Shown piece by piece: positions 9,436-17,580 of a DNA stretch of 50,573 nucleotides. The position numbers were made by a program, and so were the translations under genes. Within the stretch, counting starts at the first letter, position 1; each line of letters opens with the position of its first letter. Source of the stretch: an uncultured Eudoraea sp. (GTDB taxonomy: Bacteria > Bacteroidota > Bacteroidia > Flavobacteriales > Flavobacteriaceae); the NCBI RefSeq assembly GCF_947260015.1, contig NZ_CAMYOM010000014.1, positions 1-50,573 of the forward strand, read 5' to 3'. The notes under the pieces were generated by a model. It saw nothing but the letters and a program-made list of their open reading frames with translations. It did no database searches and was not told where the DNA came from.

Positions 9436-10224
9436 CTAAATAATAATCTCACCTTTTAAATAGAGAACTGTGCTCCCTGCAATTTTTACCCGTTTGTCTA
9501 GGAATTCACAATAAATATCACCACCTCTTTTAGATAACTGTTTGGCTGTAAGTTTAGATTTACCAAGTGCCTTAGACCAATAGGGTATAAGGCTGGTGTG
9601 CGCTGATCCTGTTACAGGATCTTCGTTGACTCCACATTGTGGAGCAAAAAAACGCGATACAAAATCTACACTGTCTCCGGGGGCGGAAACAATTACCCCC
9701 CGGGCATCCAGTTGATTGAGTAGAAAGAAATTTGGATTCAATTGTTCAATCTCTTTCTGTGTATTATAAATAAGGAGATAGTCTGTCTTTCCTTTTAACG
9801 TATAAACCGGATTCTTACCAATTGCTTCGTTAAGTGCCTGAATTGGTTGTATAGTTTTAATGTCATCTGTAGGGAAATCCAGTATTAATAATCCATCTTC
9901 ACCTTTCTCTACCAGAAGTTTTCCACTTCTGGGTGAAAAGAACTCAATATACGAGTCTTTCAGATTATAATTATTAAATAGGACGAAAGCAGTTGCCAGT
10001 GTGGCATGTCCACACAAATCTACTTCCAACTCCGGTGTAAACCATCTAATGATATATTGAGAACCATTTCTAACCGCAAAAGCGGTTTCCGCGAGATTAT
10101 TTTCCATCGCGATTTTTTGCATTATGCCATCTTCTATCCAGTTTTCCAGGATACAAACGGCAGCAGGATTACCGGAATATAACCGATCTGTAAAGGCGTC
10201 TACTTGAAATATTTTTTGCAGCAT
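9436..10224 (-). CDS. PhzF-family isomerase
   Basis: A 262-residue protein of the PhzF/diaminopimelate-epimerase fold. Diagnostic segments are QVDAFTDRLYSGNPAAVCIL at the start, the catalytic Glu in NNLAETAFAV (about residues 42-51), and the later FAPQCGVNEDPVTGSAHTSL. PhzF of phenazine synthesis isomerises dihydro-3-hydroxyanthranilate, but most homologues have unknown substrates and there is no phenazine cluster here. It sits between hemF (39 bp) and hemB (42 bp) in the same orientation, so it is co-transcribed with haem genes. A role in haem metabolism would be inference from position only. Confidence 0.9.
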   Translation of the reverse strand: MLQKIFQVDAFTDRLYSGNPAAVCILENWIEDGIMQKIAMENNLAETAFAVRNGSQYIIRWFTPELEVDLCGHATLATAFVLFNNYNLKDSYIEFFSPRSGKLLVEKGEDGLLILDFPTDDIKTIQPIQALNEAIGKNPVYTLKGKTDYLLIYNTQKEIEQLNPNFFLLNQLDARGVIVSAPGDSVDFVSRFFAPQCGVNEDPVTGSAHTSLIPYWSKALGKSKLTAKQLSKRGGDIYCEFLDKRVKIAGSTVLYLKGEIII

Positions 10225-10263
10225 TTTAAGGGGTATTCACTTCTAAATTACAATTAAAAGATG

Positions 10264-11166
10264 TCAAATCCATGATTTTGGATTCTCTAATACTTTTATT
10301 AATCGGGCCTCTTCACTGCCTCGTTCCGGATGATGGTCATACTTCCATTGAACATGCGGGGGTAGGCTCATAAGAATACTTTCGATGCGCCCATTAGTCT
10401 TTAATCCAAAAAGTGTACCCTTGTCGTGAACCAGATTAAATTCAACATAACGGCCACGGCGAATTTCTTGCCAATCCCTTTGTTTACTGGTGTAGTTCAG
10501 GGATTTTCTTTTTATAACAATTGGTATATATGCTTCAAGAAATCTATCTCCCACCGCAGTGACAAAGTTATACCAATCCTCAATACTCATATTGTCGGAA
10601 GCTTTACAGTAATCAAAAAATAACCCACCTACTCCTCTTGCTTCCGCACGATGACTATTCCAGAAATAGTCATCACATTTCTTTTTATAGATTTTATAAA
10701 AATCAGGATCATGCGCATCACAAGATGCTTTACAAACTGAATGAAAGTGCTTAATATCTTCCTCAAACAAATAATATGGCGTAAGATCGAGGCCTCCACC
10801 AAACCATTGATCTACCAATTCACCTTTTTTATCATACATTTCAAAATAGCGCCAATTGGCGTGCACAGTTGGGACCATCGGATTCTTGGGATGGAGCACC
10901 AGACTTAGACCGCATGCATAAAAATCCGCATCCTTTACACCAAAATAGGTTTGCATACTTTTTGGGAGTTCACCATGAACAGCAGATATGTTTACTCCAC
11001 CCTTTTCAAAAACTGAACCATCTACAATTACCCTGGTTCTGCCTCCACCACCTTCAGGACGTTTCCAAATATCTTCACGAAATTTAGCAGAACCATCTAT
11101 TTCTTCTAATCCGGACGTAATTGTGTCTTGAAGTTCTTCAATATAGCTGTAGAATTTATTTTTCAT
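10264..11166 (-). CDS. hemF: oxygen-dependent coproporphyrinogen III oxidase
   Basis: Oxidatively decarboxylates two propionates of coproporphyrinogen III to give protoporphyrinogen IX, using O2. Family signatures are clear: the stretch around HANWRYFEMYD, then GGGLDLTPYYLFEED, GVGGLFFDY, and the late RGRYVEFNLVHDKGTLFGL. I chose the ATG at 11166 (300 residues, MKNKFYSYIEEL...), which overlaps the end of the GNAT gene by 11 bp. Upstream in-frame ATGs at 11178 and 11205 would add 4 or 13 poorly conserved residues. Presence of HemF indicates aerobic haem synthesis; an anaerobic HemN may be elsewhere. Confidence 0.96.
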   Translation of the reverse strand: MKNKFYSYIEELQDTITSGLEEIDGSAKFREDIWKRPEGGGGRTRVIVDGSVFEKGGVNISAVHGELPKSMQTYFGVKDADFYACGLSLVLHPKNPMVPTVHANWRYFEMYDKKGELVDQWFGGGLDLTPYYLFEEDIKHFHSVCKASCDAHDPDFYKIYKKKCDDYFWNSHRAEARGVGGLFFDYCKASDNMSIEDWYNFVTAVGDRFLEAYIPIVIKRKSLNYTSKQRDWQEIRRGRYVEFNLVHDKGTLFGLKTNGRIESILMSLPPHVQWKYDHHPERGSEEARLIKVLENPKSWI

Positions 11167-11698
11167 ATGATCTTTCATATAATTCCATATCAAGTGGCTC
11201 TTCATTTGGCGGGGTATGGGCTTTTAACAATGTTTTTATCCATTTATACCCCGATTTTTCTGCTACTCTAATACTTGATTTATTTTCTTTATACACGATA
11301 ATTTCCAGGGTTTTTAAGTCGAGATCATTAAATGCAAAAGAAGTGATTTCCTTTACGGCTCTCGTAATCCAGCCTCTACCTTGATAATTTTTATCAATAC
11401 AATAAGCTATCTCACCGCGCTTAAGTTCCCAATTCAGGTTTTTTAAGATTAGCAAGCCTACAACGGAGGTATTTGTTTTGACGGCAAAAGTAAATTCTGT
11501 TTTTAATTTTATCTGTTCGCTTTTATTTAGAACGTAGTTTTCAGAAGCCTGAATAGTCTCATTTTGTCCTAAGGTAGTTGGGAAAAAGCGATGAAATTCT
11601 TTTTTATTTGAAGCTAAAAAAGCATGTAAAGAGGGAGTATCCACAATTGTTAAGGGCTCTAAAACAAATAAACTATTTATACGGCTATCCGACATCAA
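11156..11698 (-). CDS. GNAT-family N-acetyltransferase (RimJ/RimL-like)
   Basis: A 180-residue acetyltransferase with the GNAT acetyl-CoA-binding motif A in IDKNYQGRGWITRAVKEI (about residues 107-124) and the following LKTLEIIVYKENKSSIRVAEK segment (last residues K not part of a motif) near 135-155. The closest general resemblance is to ribosomal-protein serine acetyltransferases of the RimL/YdaF group, which often modify protein N-termini or polyamines; the actual substrate is unknown. It begins 58 bp after hemE and its stop codon overlaps the hemF start by 11 bp, so hemF is probably translationally coupled to it. Its place within the haem operon may be functional or incidental. Confidence 0.88.
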   Translation of the reverse strand: MMSDSRINSLFVLEPLTIVDTPSLHAFLASNKKEFHRFFPTTLGQNETIQASENYVLNKSEQIKLKTEFTFAVKTNTSVVGLLILKNLNWELKRGEIAYCIDKNYQGRGWITRAVKEITSFAFNDLDLKTLEIIVYKENKSSIRVAEKSGYKWIKTLLKAHTPPNEEPLDMELYERSYEK

Positions 11699-11756
11699 TC
11701 ACATGATTCTATTGAGGTAAAGAAAGAGTATCATATAATTTAATCCCCCTTTTACC

Positions 11757-12785
11757 TTAAGGCTTATACTCTTTTACTGCATCTATAAATGCTTTTGCAT
11801 TTTCCACTGGGACGTTGGGCAGAATCCCATGGCCAAGATTAACGACATATTGATCCTTTCCAAATTCATCAATCATTTGTGTGACCATTTTTTTAATGAC
11901 TTCCGGGGGAGACAACAAGCGGGCAGGATCAAAATTTCCCTGGAGTGTTATTTTTCCTCCTGTCAAAGTTCTGGCATTTCGGGCCGAGCAAGTCCAATCC
12001 ACTCCAAGTGCAGCTGCACCGGATTTGGCCATATCACCCAAAGCAAACCAACAGCCTTTACCAAAAACAATTACCTGTGTTTCCTCCTTTAGGGCATCTA
12101 TAATTTGTTGGTTATAAGACCAGGAAAATTCTTTATAATCATTGGGTGAAAGCATGCCGCCCCATGAATCGAAAATCTGAACCGCATTTACGCCTGCTTT
12201 TACCTTAGCCTTTAAATATGAGATAGTGGTATCTGTAATTTTCTGCAATAAGTTATGGGCAGCTACTGGTTGTGTAAAACAGAATTCCTTGGCTTTATCA
12301 AAGGTTTTACTGCCTTGTCCCTGAACGCAATAACAGAGTATGGTCCATGGAGAACCTGCGAATCCTATTAATGGAATCTCATCTTGCAATTTCTCTTTAG
12401 TTGCGCTTATAGCCTGCATTACATAATCTAATTCTTCATTAACATCGGGTACTAAAACGCGGTCTACATCTTTTTGAGAGCGAATAGGGTTTGGTAAATA
12501 GGGGCCAAAATCTGGTTTCATCTGTACTTCTATTTGCATAGCTTGTGGTATAACAAGAATATCGCTAAAAAGTATGGCGGCGTCCATTCCAAATCGCCGA
12601 ATAGGTTGGACAGTAATTTCTGAAGCTAATTCCGGTGTCTGACATCTGGTGAAGAAATCATATTTCTCCCTAATCTCTATAAATTCAGGCAGGTATCTGC
12701 CTGCTTGCCTCATCATCCATACGGGAGGGCGCTCTACAGTTTCACCTTTTAATGCTCTTAAAAATAAATCGTTTTTTATACTCAT
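11757..12785 (-). CDS. hemE: uroporphyrinogen decarboxylase
   Basis: Cytoplasmic enzyme that removes the four acetate carboxyl groups of uroporphyrinogen III to form coproporphyrinogen III. The signature [13 protein letters not shown] lies at about residues 23-35 with the conserved arginines that bind substrate carboxylates, and the second signature [12 protein letters not shown] is at about 199-210. Length (342) is normal. It starts 1 bp after hemD ends, so hemC, hemD and hemE are tightly coupled. The product feeds HemF two genes downstream. Assignment is certain. Confidence 0.98.
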   Translation of the reverse strand: MSIKNDLFLRALKGETVERPPVWMMRQAGRYLPEFIEIREKYDFFTRCQTPELASEITVQPIRRFGMDAAILFSDILVIPQAMQIEVQMKPDFGPYLPNPIRSQKDVDRVLVPDVNEELDYVMQAISATKEKLQDEIPLIGFAGSPWTILCYCVQGQGSKTFDKAKEFCFTQPVAAHNLLQKITDTTISYLKAKVKAGVNAVQIFDSWGGMLSPNDYKEFSWSYNQQIIDALKEETQVIVFGKGCWFALGDMAKSGAAALGVDWTCSARNARTLTGGKITLQGNFDPARLLSPPEVIKKMVTQMIDEFGKDQYVVNLGHGILPNVPVENAKAFIDAVKEYKP

Positions 12786-12786
12786 T

Positions 12787-13467
12787 TTATTTCTTAATGC
12801 TCAAATTATAATGCAATGTGACCTTTTTCAAAAGATCTTCTACAACCGGAGTATCTGCAACTATTATGGAATCTGTATATAAAGCAGCCTCTTTTGCAGT
12901 GGTATTGCCTATACAGAATACGGTACTATTACCCAACTCATTTGCCAAAGTAAAACTCTTTACTCCACTAGGGCTAAAAAACAATATGGCATCAAAGGAT
13001 TCTGAAAAATGCAAAGTTGTTAATTCTGTTTTGTATACTACGATTTCCTTAAAATGAATCTTATGTTTTGACAAGATATCAGGTAAATCATCATTTCTTT
13101 TATTTCCACAAAAGAATAAAAATGATGCATTTTTATGGTTTTTTGCAACAAAATAGCCTAATTCGGCTGCATTATGGGTCATTTTTACAACTTTATACCC
13201 ATTTTCTTCTAAAAGTAATTTTGTCTTTGCTCCTACACAAAAGCACTCCCTTCCCAATTCCTTTTTTACATCAAAATTAGAATTATGGTCTATAAATGCC
13301 CTAACCGCGTTCTGACTGGTAAAAATATAATAGTCAAAATCGCCGGTTAATTGAAATTCCTGGTAATGGATTTTTATGGCTTCGTAATCCTGAAAATGAA
13401 TACCAGCATCACTAAGAATCGTTTTTTGATCAGGAGTGAGGAGTTTTGTGGAGAGGATATTTTTCAT
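12787..13467 (-). CDS. hemD: uroporphyrinogen-III synthase
   Basis: Closes the linear hydroxymethylbilane into uroporphyrinogen III with inversion of ring D. The family is poorly conserved in sequence; here the assignment rests on the typical features [11 protein letters not shown] (about residues 49-59), [18 protein letters not shown], and [12 protein letters not shown] near residue 160, plus length (226) and position. The start ATG overlaps the hemC stop in an ATGA, and hemE follows after 1 bp. The low similarity typical of HemD is compensated by the operon context, so confidence is high. Confidence 0.95.
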   Translation of the reverse strand: MKNILSTKLLTPDQKTILSDAGIHFQDYEAIKIHYQEFQLTGDFDYYIFTSQNAVRAFIDHNSNFDVKKELGRECFCVGAKTKLLLEENGYKVVKMTHNAAELGYFVAKNHKNASFLFFCGNKRNDDLPDILSKHKIHFKEIVVYKTELTTLHFSESFDAILFFSPSGVKSFTLANELGNSTVFCIGNTTAKEAALYTDSIIVADTPVVEDLLKKVTLHYNLSIKK

Positions 13468-14378
13468 TGGTTCATCTGGATTTTTATATCCTGCATCAAT
13501 TCTTTCCCTCCGTTAAATAAGACCTCTTGCGCGCAGGCTTTGCCAAAATCTGCTGAATCTGCTAGTTTAATTTTCTTGTCAATACTAACAGTGCGTTGCC
13601 CATCAAGAGACAATAATATACCCTTAAAAAGTAAAAACTCCTTTTTAATAGTAGCTAAAGCCCCTATTGGTGCTGTGCAGCCGCCTTCTAATTCCCTTAA
13701 AAACTCGCGTTCAACCTGTGTACAGATTTCTGTGGTTTTATGATTAAGAGAGGTAAGCGCCTTTATACAAAAATGATCTTCCTTTTTGGCCGCAATCATC
13801 ATAGCACCTTGTGCGGGTGCTGGCACCATCCATTGAAGTTCGGTATAGTTTTCCGGAACTTTATTTAAACGCTCAAGGCCAGCGGCCGCAAAAATTGCTG
13901 CATCCCAGGAATTATCTTTTAGTTTTTTCAATCGGGTATTTACATTTCCTCTTAAACCAACAACTTCATGAAGCGGATAGCGATGTAACCATTGTGCTTT
14001 TCTTCTTAAACTGCCAGTAGCAATAATTCCTTCGGTATTTAGAAAATTCAGACCTTTATGTACCAATATATCCTTGTGGTTAGCACGTTTCATAGTGGCT
14101 GCCTGTACAATACCCTTTGGTAAAATGGTGGGGACATCTTTCATGGAATGTACAGCAATATCAATTTTATCAGCAAGCATAGCCACATCCAAAGTTTTTG
14201 TAAAAATTCCTGTAATGCCCATCGAATAAAGAGGTTGATCTAAAACTAGATCCCCATCCGATTTTACAGGGATTAATTGTGTGGAATGCCCCAGTTTATC
14301 CAGTTTCTTCTTTACGTCATTTGCCTGCCATAGTGCTAGCTCACTATCGCGGGTGCCTATACGAATGACCCTATTCAT
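13464..14378 (-). CDS. hemC: porphobilinogen deaminase (hydroxymethylbilane synthase)
   Basis: Polymerises four porphobilinogen units to hydroxymethylbilane in the cytoplasm. Length is 304 residues. The dipyrromethane cofactor attaches to Cys234 in LEGGCTAPIGA, the catalytic aspartate is in VHSMKDVP (Asp81), and the substrate-binding arginines are in GSLRRKAQWL and GLRGNVNTRL. It overlaps hemA upstream and hemD downstream by 4 bp each, indicating translational coupling in the order hemA-hemC-hemD. Confidence 0.98.
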   Translation of the reverse strand: MNRVIRIGTRDSELALWQANDVKKKLDKLGHSTQLIPVKSDGDLVLDQPLYSMGITGIFTKTLDVAMLADKIDIAVHSMKDVPTILPKGIVQAATMKRANHKDILVHKGLNFLNTEGIIATGSLRRKAQWLHRYPLHEVVGLRGNVNTRLKKLKDNSWDAAIFAAAGLERLNKVPENYTELQWMVPAPAQGAMMIAAKKEDHFCIKALTSLNHKTTEICTQVEREFLRELEGGCTAPIGALATIKKEFLLFKGILLSLDGQRTVSIDKKIKLADSADFGKACAQEVLFNGGKELMQDIKIQMNQ

Positions 14379-15631
14379 TGGGAGTTTAATTCTAGTTGAA
14401 AGACCTTTTGTATTAGTTGCAAACTATCATCGGCATCATTCTCAGATTCCTTCAGATGGTTGGCAAACTGTTTAGTAATCTTCTGAATGATTCTTTCAGA
14501 TATGATATCTGCATGTTCTGAATTGAAATCAGAGAGCTTTTTAGACTGAAAATCCAGTTCTTCTTCTTTCATAGATTTTAGTTTCTTTATAAGGGCTTTT
14601 ATTACCGGAGCAAATTTTCTGGTTTCCAGCCACTGGCTAAAATCTGATTTCACTTCATCTATAATAGATTCGGCTTGAGGAATAAATTGCTTTCTGCGTT
14701 CAAGAGTTTCATCTGTTATTTGTGATAGATGATCCAGGTGCAATACAGATACATCTTTTAATTCTAATACATTATCTGCCACATTTTTAGGAATTGATAA
14801 ATCCAGAATCAAAAGTGGTTTGTTAGTATAAATAAGCTCTTTCGAGATAGTAGGCGAATTAGCTCCGGTAGCCACGATTAGGACATCTGCCTTACGGATT
14901 TCTGTTTGCAAATCTCCATGATCCTTTACGACAAGATTAAACTTTCCCGCAATTTTTTCGGCCTTATCCTTAGTTCGGTTAATAAGGGTTATATGAGAAT
15001 GATTTGTATGTTTGATAAGGTTTTCACAAGTATTCCTGCCTATTTTACCCGTACCAAAAAGTAAAATATTCTTTTCTGAAATATTGGAAACATTTTTTAG
15101 AATGTACTGAACAGATGCAAAGGCGACTGAGGTAGCCCCGGTTGAGATTTCTGTTTCATTTTTAATTCGCTTGCTGGCTTGAATGACCGAATTAATGAGG
15201 CGTTCCAAAAAGTGATTTGTAAGATCATGTTTTTTGGAGTGGTAAAAGCTGCGTTTTAACTGACTTATTATTTCAAAGTCACCCAGGATCTGGCTGTCTA
15301 ATCCAGTGCCTACAAGAAACAAATGGTTAATTGCCTCATAATTTTTTAACACATAAGCTACTTCCTGAAATTCTTCGATTGTTCCCCGGGAATGATCACA
15401 AAGTAGTTTAATTAACTGAAAGGGGTGCTGCGCAAAACCGTGCAATTCTGTTCTATTACAAGTGGAAGTAATAAGAAGACCATCAACACCTATTGCCTTC
15501 GCTTCGGTTAAAACTGCCTCGGCGGCTTCCTGATCCAAGCTAAATTTCCCCCTTACTTCTGCGTTGGCATTTTTATAGCTTAGCCCAACAGTATAAAAGG
15601 AATTGTGTTTGGAGATATGATACCTCTTCAT
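14375..15631 (-). CDS. hemA: glutamyl-tRNA reductase
   Basis: Committed step of the C5 pathway: NADPH-dependent reduction of glutamyl-tRNA(Glu) to glutamate-1-semialdehyde. Length is 418 residues. The catalytic cysteine is Cys58 in ITSTCNRTELHGF, followed by GTGLDSQILGDFEI (about 108-121), a Rossmann motif LLFGTGKIGRNTCENL (about 190-205), and a C-terminal helical dimerisation domain. It is the first gene of the hem operon; the semialdehyde aminotransferase HemL is not in this window. A candidate -7 box lies just upstream (15651-15658), and the region is shared with the divergent AraC gene, so joint regulation is plausible. Confidence 0.98.
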   Translation of the reverse strand: MKRYHISKHNSFYTVGLSYKNANAEVRGKFSLDQEAAEAVLTEAKAIGVDGLLITSTCNRTELHGFAQHPFQLIKLLCDHSRGTIEEFQEVAYVLKNYEAINHLFLVGTGLDSQILGDFEIISQLKRSFYHSKKHDLTNHFLERLINSVIQASKRIKNETEISTGATSVAFASVQYILKNVSNISEKNILLFGTGKIGRNTCENLIKHTNHSHITLINRTKDKAEKIAGKFNLVVKDHGDLQTEIRKADVLIVATGANSPTISKELIYTNKPLLILDLSIPKNVADNVLELKDVSVLHLDHLSQITDETLERRKQFIPQAESIIDEVKSDFSQWLETRKFAPVIKALIKKLKSMKEEELDFQSKKLSDFNSEHADIISERIIQKITKQFANHLKESENDADDSLQLIQKVFQLELNSQ

Positions 15632-15650
15632 GAATTTTCAATATAGCTCA

Positions 15651-15658
15651 CAAAAATA
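15651..15658 (-). promoter_or_regulatory. candidate hemA promoter -7 box
   Basis: On the minus strand this reads TATTTTTG, a perfect match to the Bacteroidota -7 consensus TAnnTTTG, about 20 bp upstream of the hemA start. No convincing -33 TTG is seen at the usual distance, so this is a candidate only. The region is AT-rich and chance matches are common. Confidence 0.35.
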
Positions 15659-15766
15659 GTAGCATCCACTTAATAAAAATAACGCTGGAGGTACAATATA
15701 TATCGCTTTAAGTATTTTTATCTCAATTTCATCGAAAACATACAAAAATCCTTTACTTTTATGGCC

Positions 15767-15803
15767 CTAACAGCTGTTAGAAAACATTCTATCTAGAATG
15801 TTT
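15767..15803. promoter_or_regulatory. two perfect palindromes at the hemA/araC divergence
   Basis: A 14-bp perfect palindrome, CTAACAGCTGTTAG, covers 15767-15780. Directly after it, 15782-15803 is a second perfect inverted repeat with 10-bp arms AAACATTCTA and TAGAATGTTT separated by 2 bp, which includes the first in-frame ATG of the AraC gene (15798). A -7-like TACTTTTA at 15754-15761 would place the AraC transcription start at the first palindrome. Likely roles are an operator for autoregulation or an RNA hairpin; both are inference. Confidence 0.6.
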
Positions 15804-15818
15804 CTAAATAGAATGCCT

Positions 15819-16721
15819 ATGAGTTCACATCAAACAGATTCCAAAAATATCGTTCAAGGTTCTTTTGCAGAAGTCTTGATAGATGATGATTTTTATGTGT
15901 TAAAAATACAAAATGAAGGCCCTGAGGTTCAAAAAGTTACCCGGGATATTGATAGTAGCTTTATTCAATTCCACTTTTGTTTAAAAGGGAGTGCAAAATT
16001 TATTTTTAATGATGGCCATTATGCCCTGGAGGTATCCGAAGAGAATTCTTTACTGTTGTATAATACGCAATTAGACCTTCCATTAAATTTGGAACTTAAT
16101 CCTATGTCATGGATGGTATCTGTTATAATGACCATACGAAGGTTTCATTCTCTATTTTCAAAAGAAGCGGACTATATTCCTTTTTTGAGTGATGATAATA
16201 AGGAAAAGAAATACTATTCCCAGGAAGGTGTTACTCCTGCAATTGCAATTATTCTTAGCCAAATAATTAATTATAATCTCCATCCTTCCATTAAGGCGCT
16301 TTATGTAAAAGCCAAGGTATATGAATTAATCTCATTGTATTTCAACAAAAGTGAAGATGCAGATTTAGAACAGTGTCCCTTTTTAGTGGATGAAGATAAT
16401 ATAAAGCGAATAAGGCAAGCTAAAGAAATCATGATAAGCCGCATGGCAGAACCGCCTACCCTGACACAGTTATCTGAAGAGATTGGCCTTTCACTTAAAA
16501 AACTAAAGGAGGGTTTTAAACAAGTATATGGAGAACCAGTATTTAGTTTTTTGTTTGACTATAAAATGGATTTCGCACGTAAAATGTTAGAATCTGGTGA
16601 GTATAATGTAAATGAAGTAGGGCATAGGATAGGATATAGTACATCCAGTCATTTTATTGCCTCTTTTAAAAAGAAATTCGGGACTACTCCAAAAAAATAT
16701 TTAATGTCATTGAATAATTAG
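15819..16721 (+). CDS. AraC-family regulator, PchR-like, divergent from hemA
   Basis: About 300 residues: an N-terminal cupin-like sensing region (FIQFHFCLKGSAKFIFNDG) and a C-terminal double helix-turn-helix of AraC type (about residues 205-298; TLTQLSEEIGLSLKKLKEGF, then VNEVGHRIGYSTSSHFIASF). The layout resembles PchR-type regulators that sense iron-chelate or haem-related compounds, so control of the divergent hem operon is plausible but unproven. I place the start at the ATG at 15819 because the ATG at 15798 lies inside a perfect inverted repeat and adds only MFLNRMP. It could instead control the ThuA/glycosidase genes 50 bp downstream in the same direction. Confidence 0.88.
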   Translation: MSSHQTDSKNIVQGSFAEVLIDDDFYVLKIQNEGPEVQKVTRDIDSSFIQFHFCLKGSAKFIFNDGHYALEVSEENSLLLYNTQLDLPLNLELNPMSWMVSVIMTIRRFHSLFSKEADYIPFLSDDNKEKKYYSQEGVTPAIAIILSQIINYNLHPSIKALYVKAKVYELISLYFNKSEDADLEQCPFLVDEDNIKRIRQAKEIMISRMAEPPTLTQLSEEIGLSLKKLKEGFKQVYGEPVFSFLFDYKMDFARKMLESGEYNVNEVGHRIGYSTSSHFIASFKKKFGTTPKKYLMSLNN

Positions 16722-16772
16722 TAGTATCCTAAAGAAGATTTCTCGATATTTAATATACTGTAAAATATGCAT

Positions 16773-17540
16773 ATGAAAACACTCGGAAAATTTATTACCT
16801 CTTTGCTTTTTTGCATCTTAATTACACAATGTTCTCAGCGTCAAAAGCAAAGAGATAATATTGAAGCCGTAAAAGAAGAAATGGCCCAAATCCTGGTTTT
16901 TACAAAAACTATGGGTTATAGGCACAAGTCTATTGAAAAAGGGGTCGAAATTCTCAAAAATTTAGGGAAAGAGAACAGTTTTTCAATTACACAAACGGAA
17001 GATTCAATGCAATTTAATGACAACAACTTGAAAAAATATGATTTAGTTCTTTTCTTAAGCACAACTTTGGATGTATTGGGGCCTGATCAGGAACAAGCTT
17101 TTAAAAACTATATTAATAATGGCGGTAATTTCATGGGAATACATGCGGCCACCGACACTGAATATGACTGGCCATGGTATGGTAAGTTGGTAGGCGCATA
17201 TTTTGACGGCCATCCAAATGACCCCGATATCAGAGAGGCCAAAATGAATGTTGTGAACAAGGAACATTTGTCAACAGCTCATTTAAAAGATACATGGGTA
17301 CGCAACGATGAGTGGTATAACTATAAAAATTTAAATCCAGAACTGCAGGTGCTTATTTACCTTGATGAAACTTCATATGAAGGAGGAACAAACGGAGATA
17401 ACCATCCTATTGCATGGTTTCAGGAATTTGATGGAGGTCGTGTTTTTTATACCGGTGGAGGCCATGCCGAGGAATCTTTTGATGAACTCGATTTTCAGAA
17501 ACACTTAGTAGGAGGAATAAATTATTGCCTGGGGAGATAA
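16773..17540 (+). CDS. ThuA-domain lipoprotein
   Basis: About 255 residues; signal peptide with lipobox (LITQC) gives a predicted lipoprotein. The mature protein is a ThuA (trehalose-utilisation, class I glutamine-amidotransferase-like) domain: ILVFTKTMGYRHKSIEKG, then GGNFMGIHAATDTEYDWPWY, then HPIAWFQEFDGGRVFYTGGG, with conserved histidines and acidic residues. ThuA proteins occur with sugar oxidoreductases and glycoside catabolism; the biochemical role of secreted members is unclear. The ATG at 16773 gives the best signal peptide (an ATG two codons earlier also exists). It is followed after 40 bp by a secreted glycosidase, with which it probably forms an operon. Confidence 0.88.
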   Translation: MKTLGKFITSLLFCILITQCSQRQKQRDNIEAVKEEMAQILVFTKTMGYRHKSIEKGVEILKNLGKENSFSITQTEDSMQFNDNNLKKYDLVLFLSTTLDVLGPDQEQAFKNYINNGGNFMGIHAATDTEYDWPWYGKLVGAYFDGHPNDPDIREAKMNVVNKEHLSTAHLKDTWVRNDEWYNYKNLNPELQVLIYLDETSYEGGTNGDNHPIAWFQEFDGGRVFYTGGGHAEESFDELDFQKHLVGGINYCLGR

Positions 17541-17580
17541 TCAACATTCTTTTGAAAAACCCATTTATCATTTTATAGTT

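Noticed and set aside
13351-13743. Plus-strand frame of 130 codons
   Set aside because: Antisense to hemD and hemC; a shadow of their codon bias.
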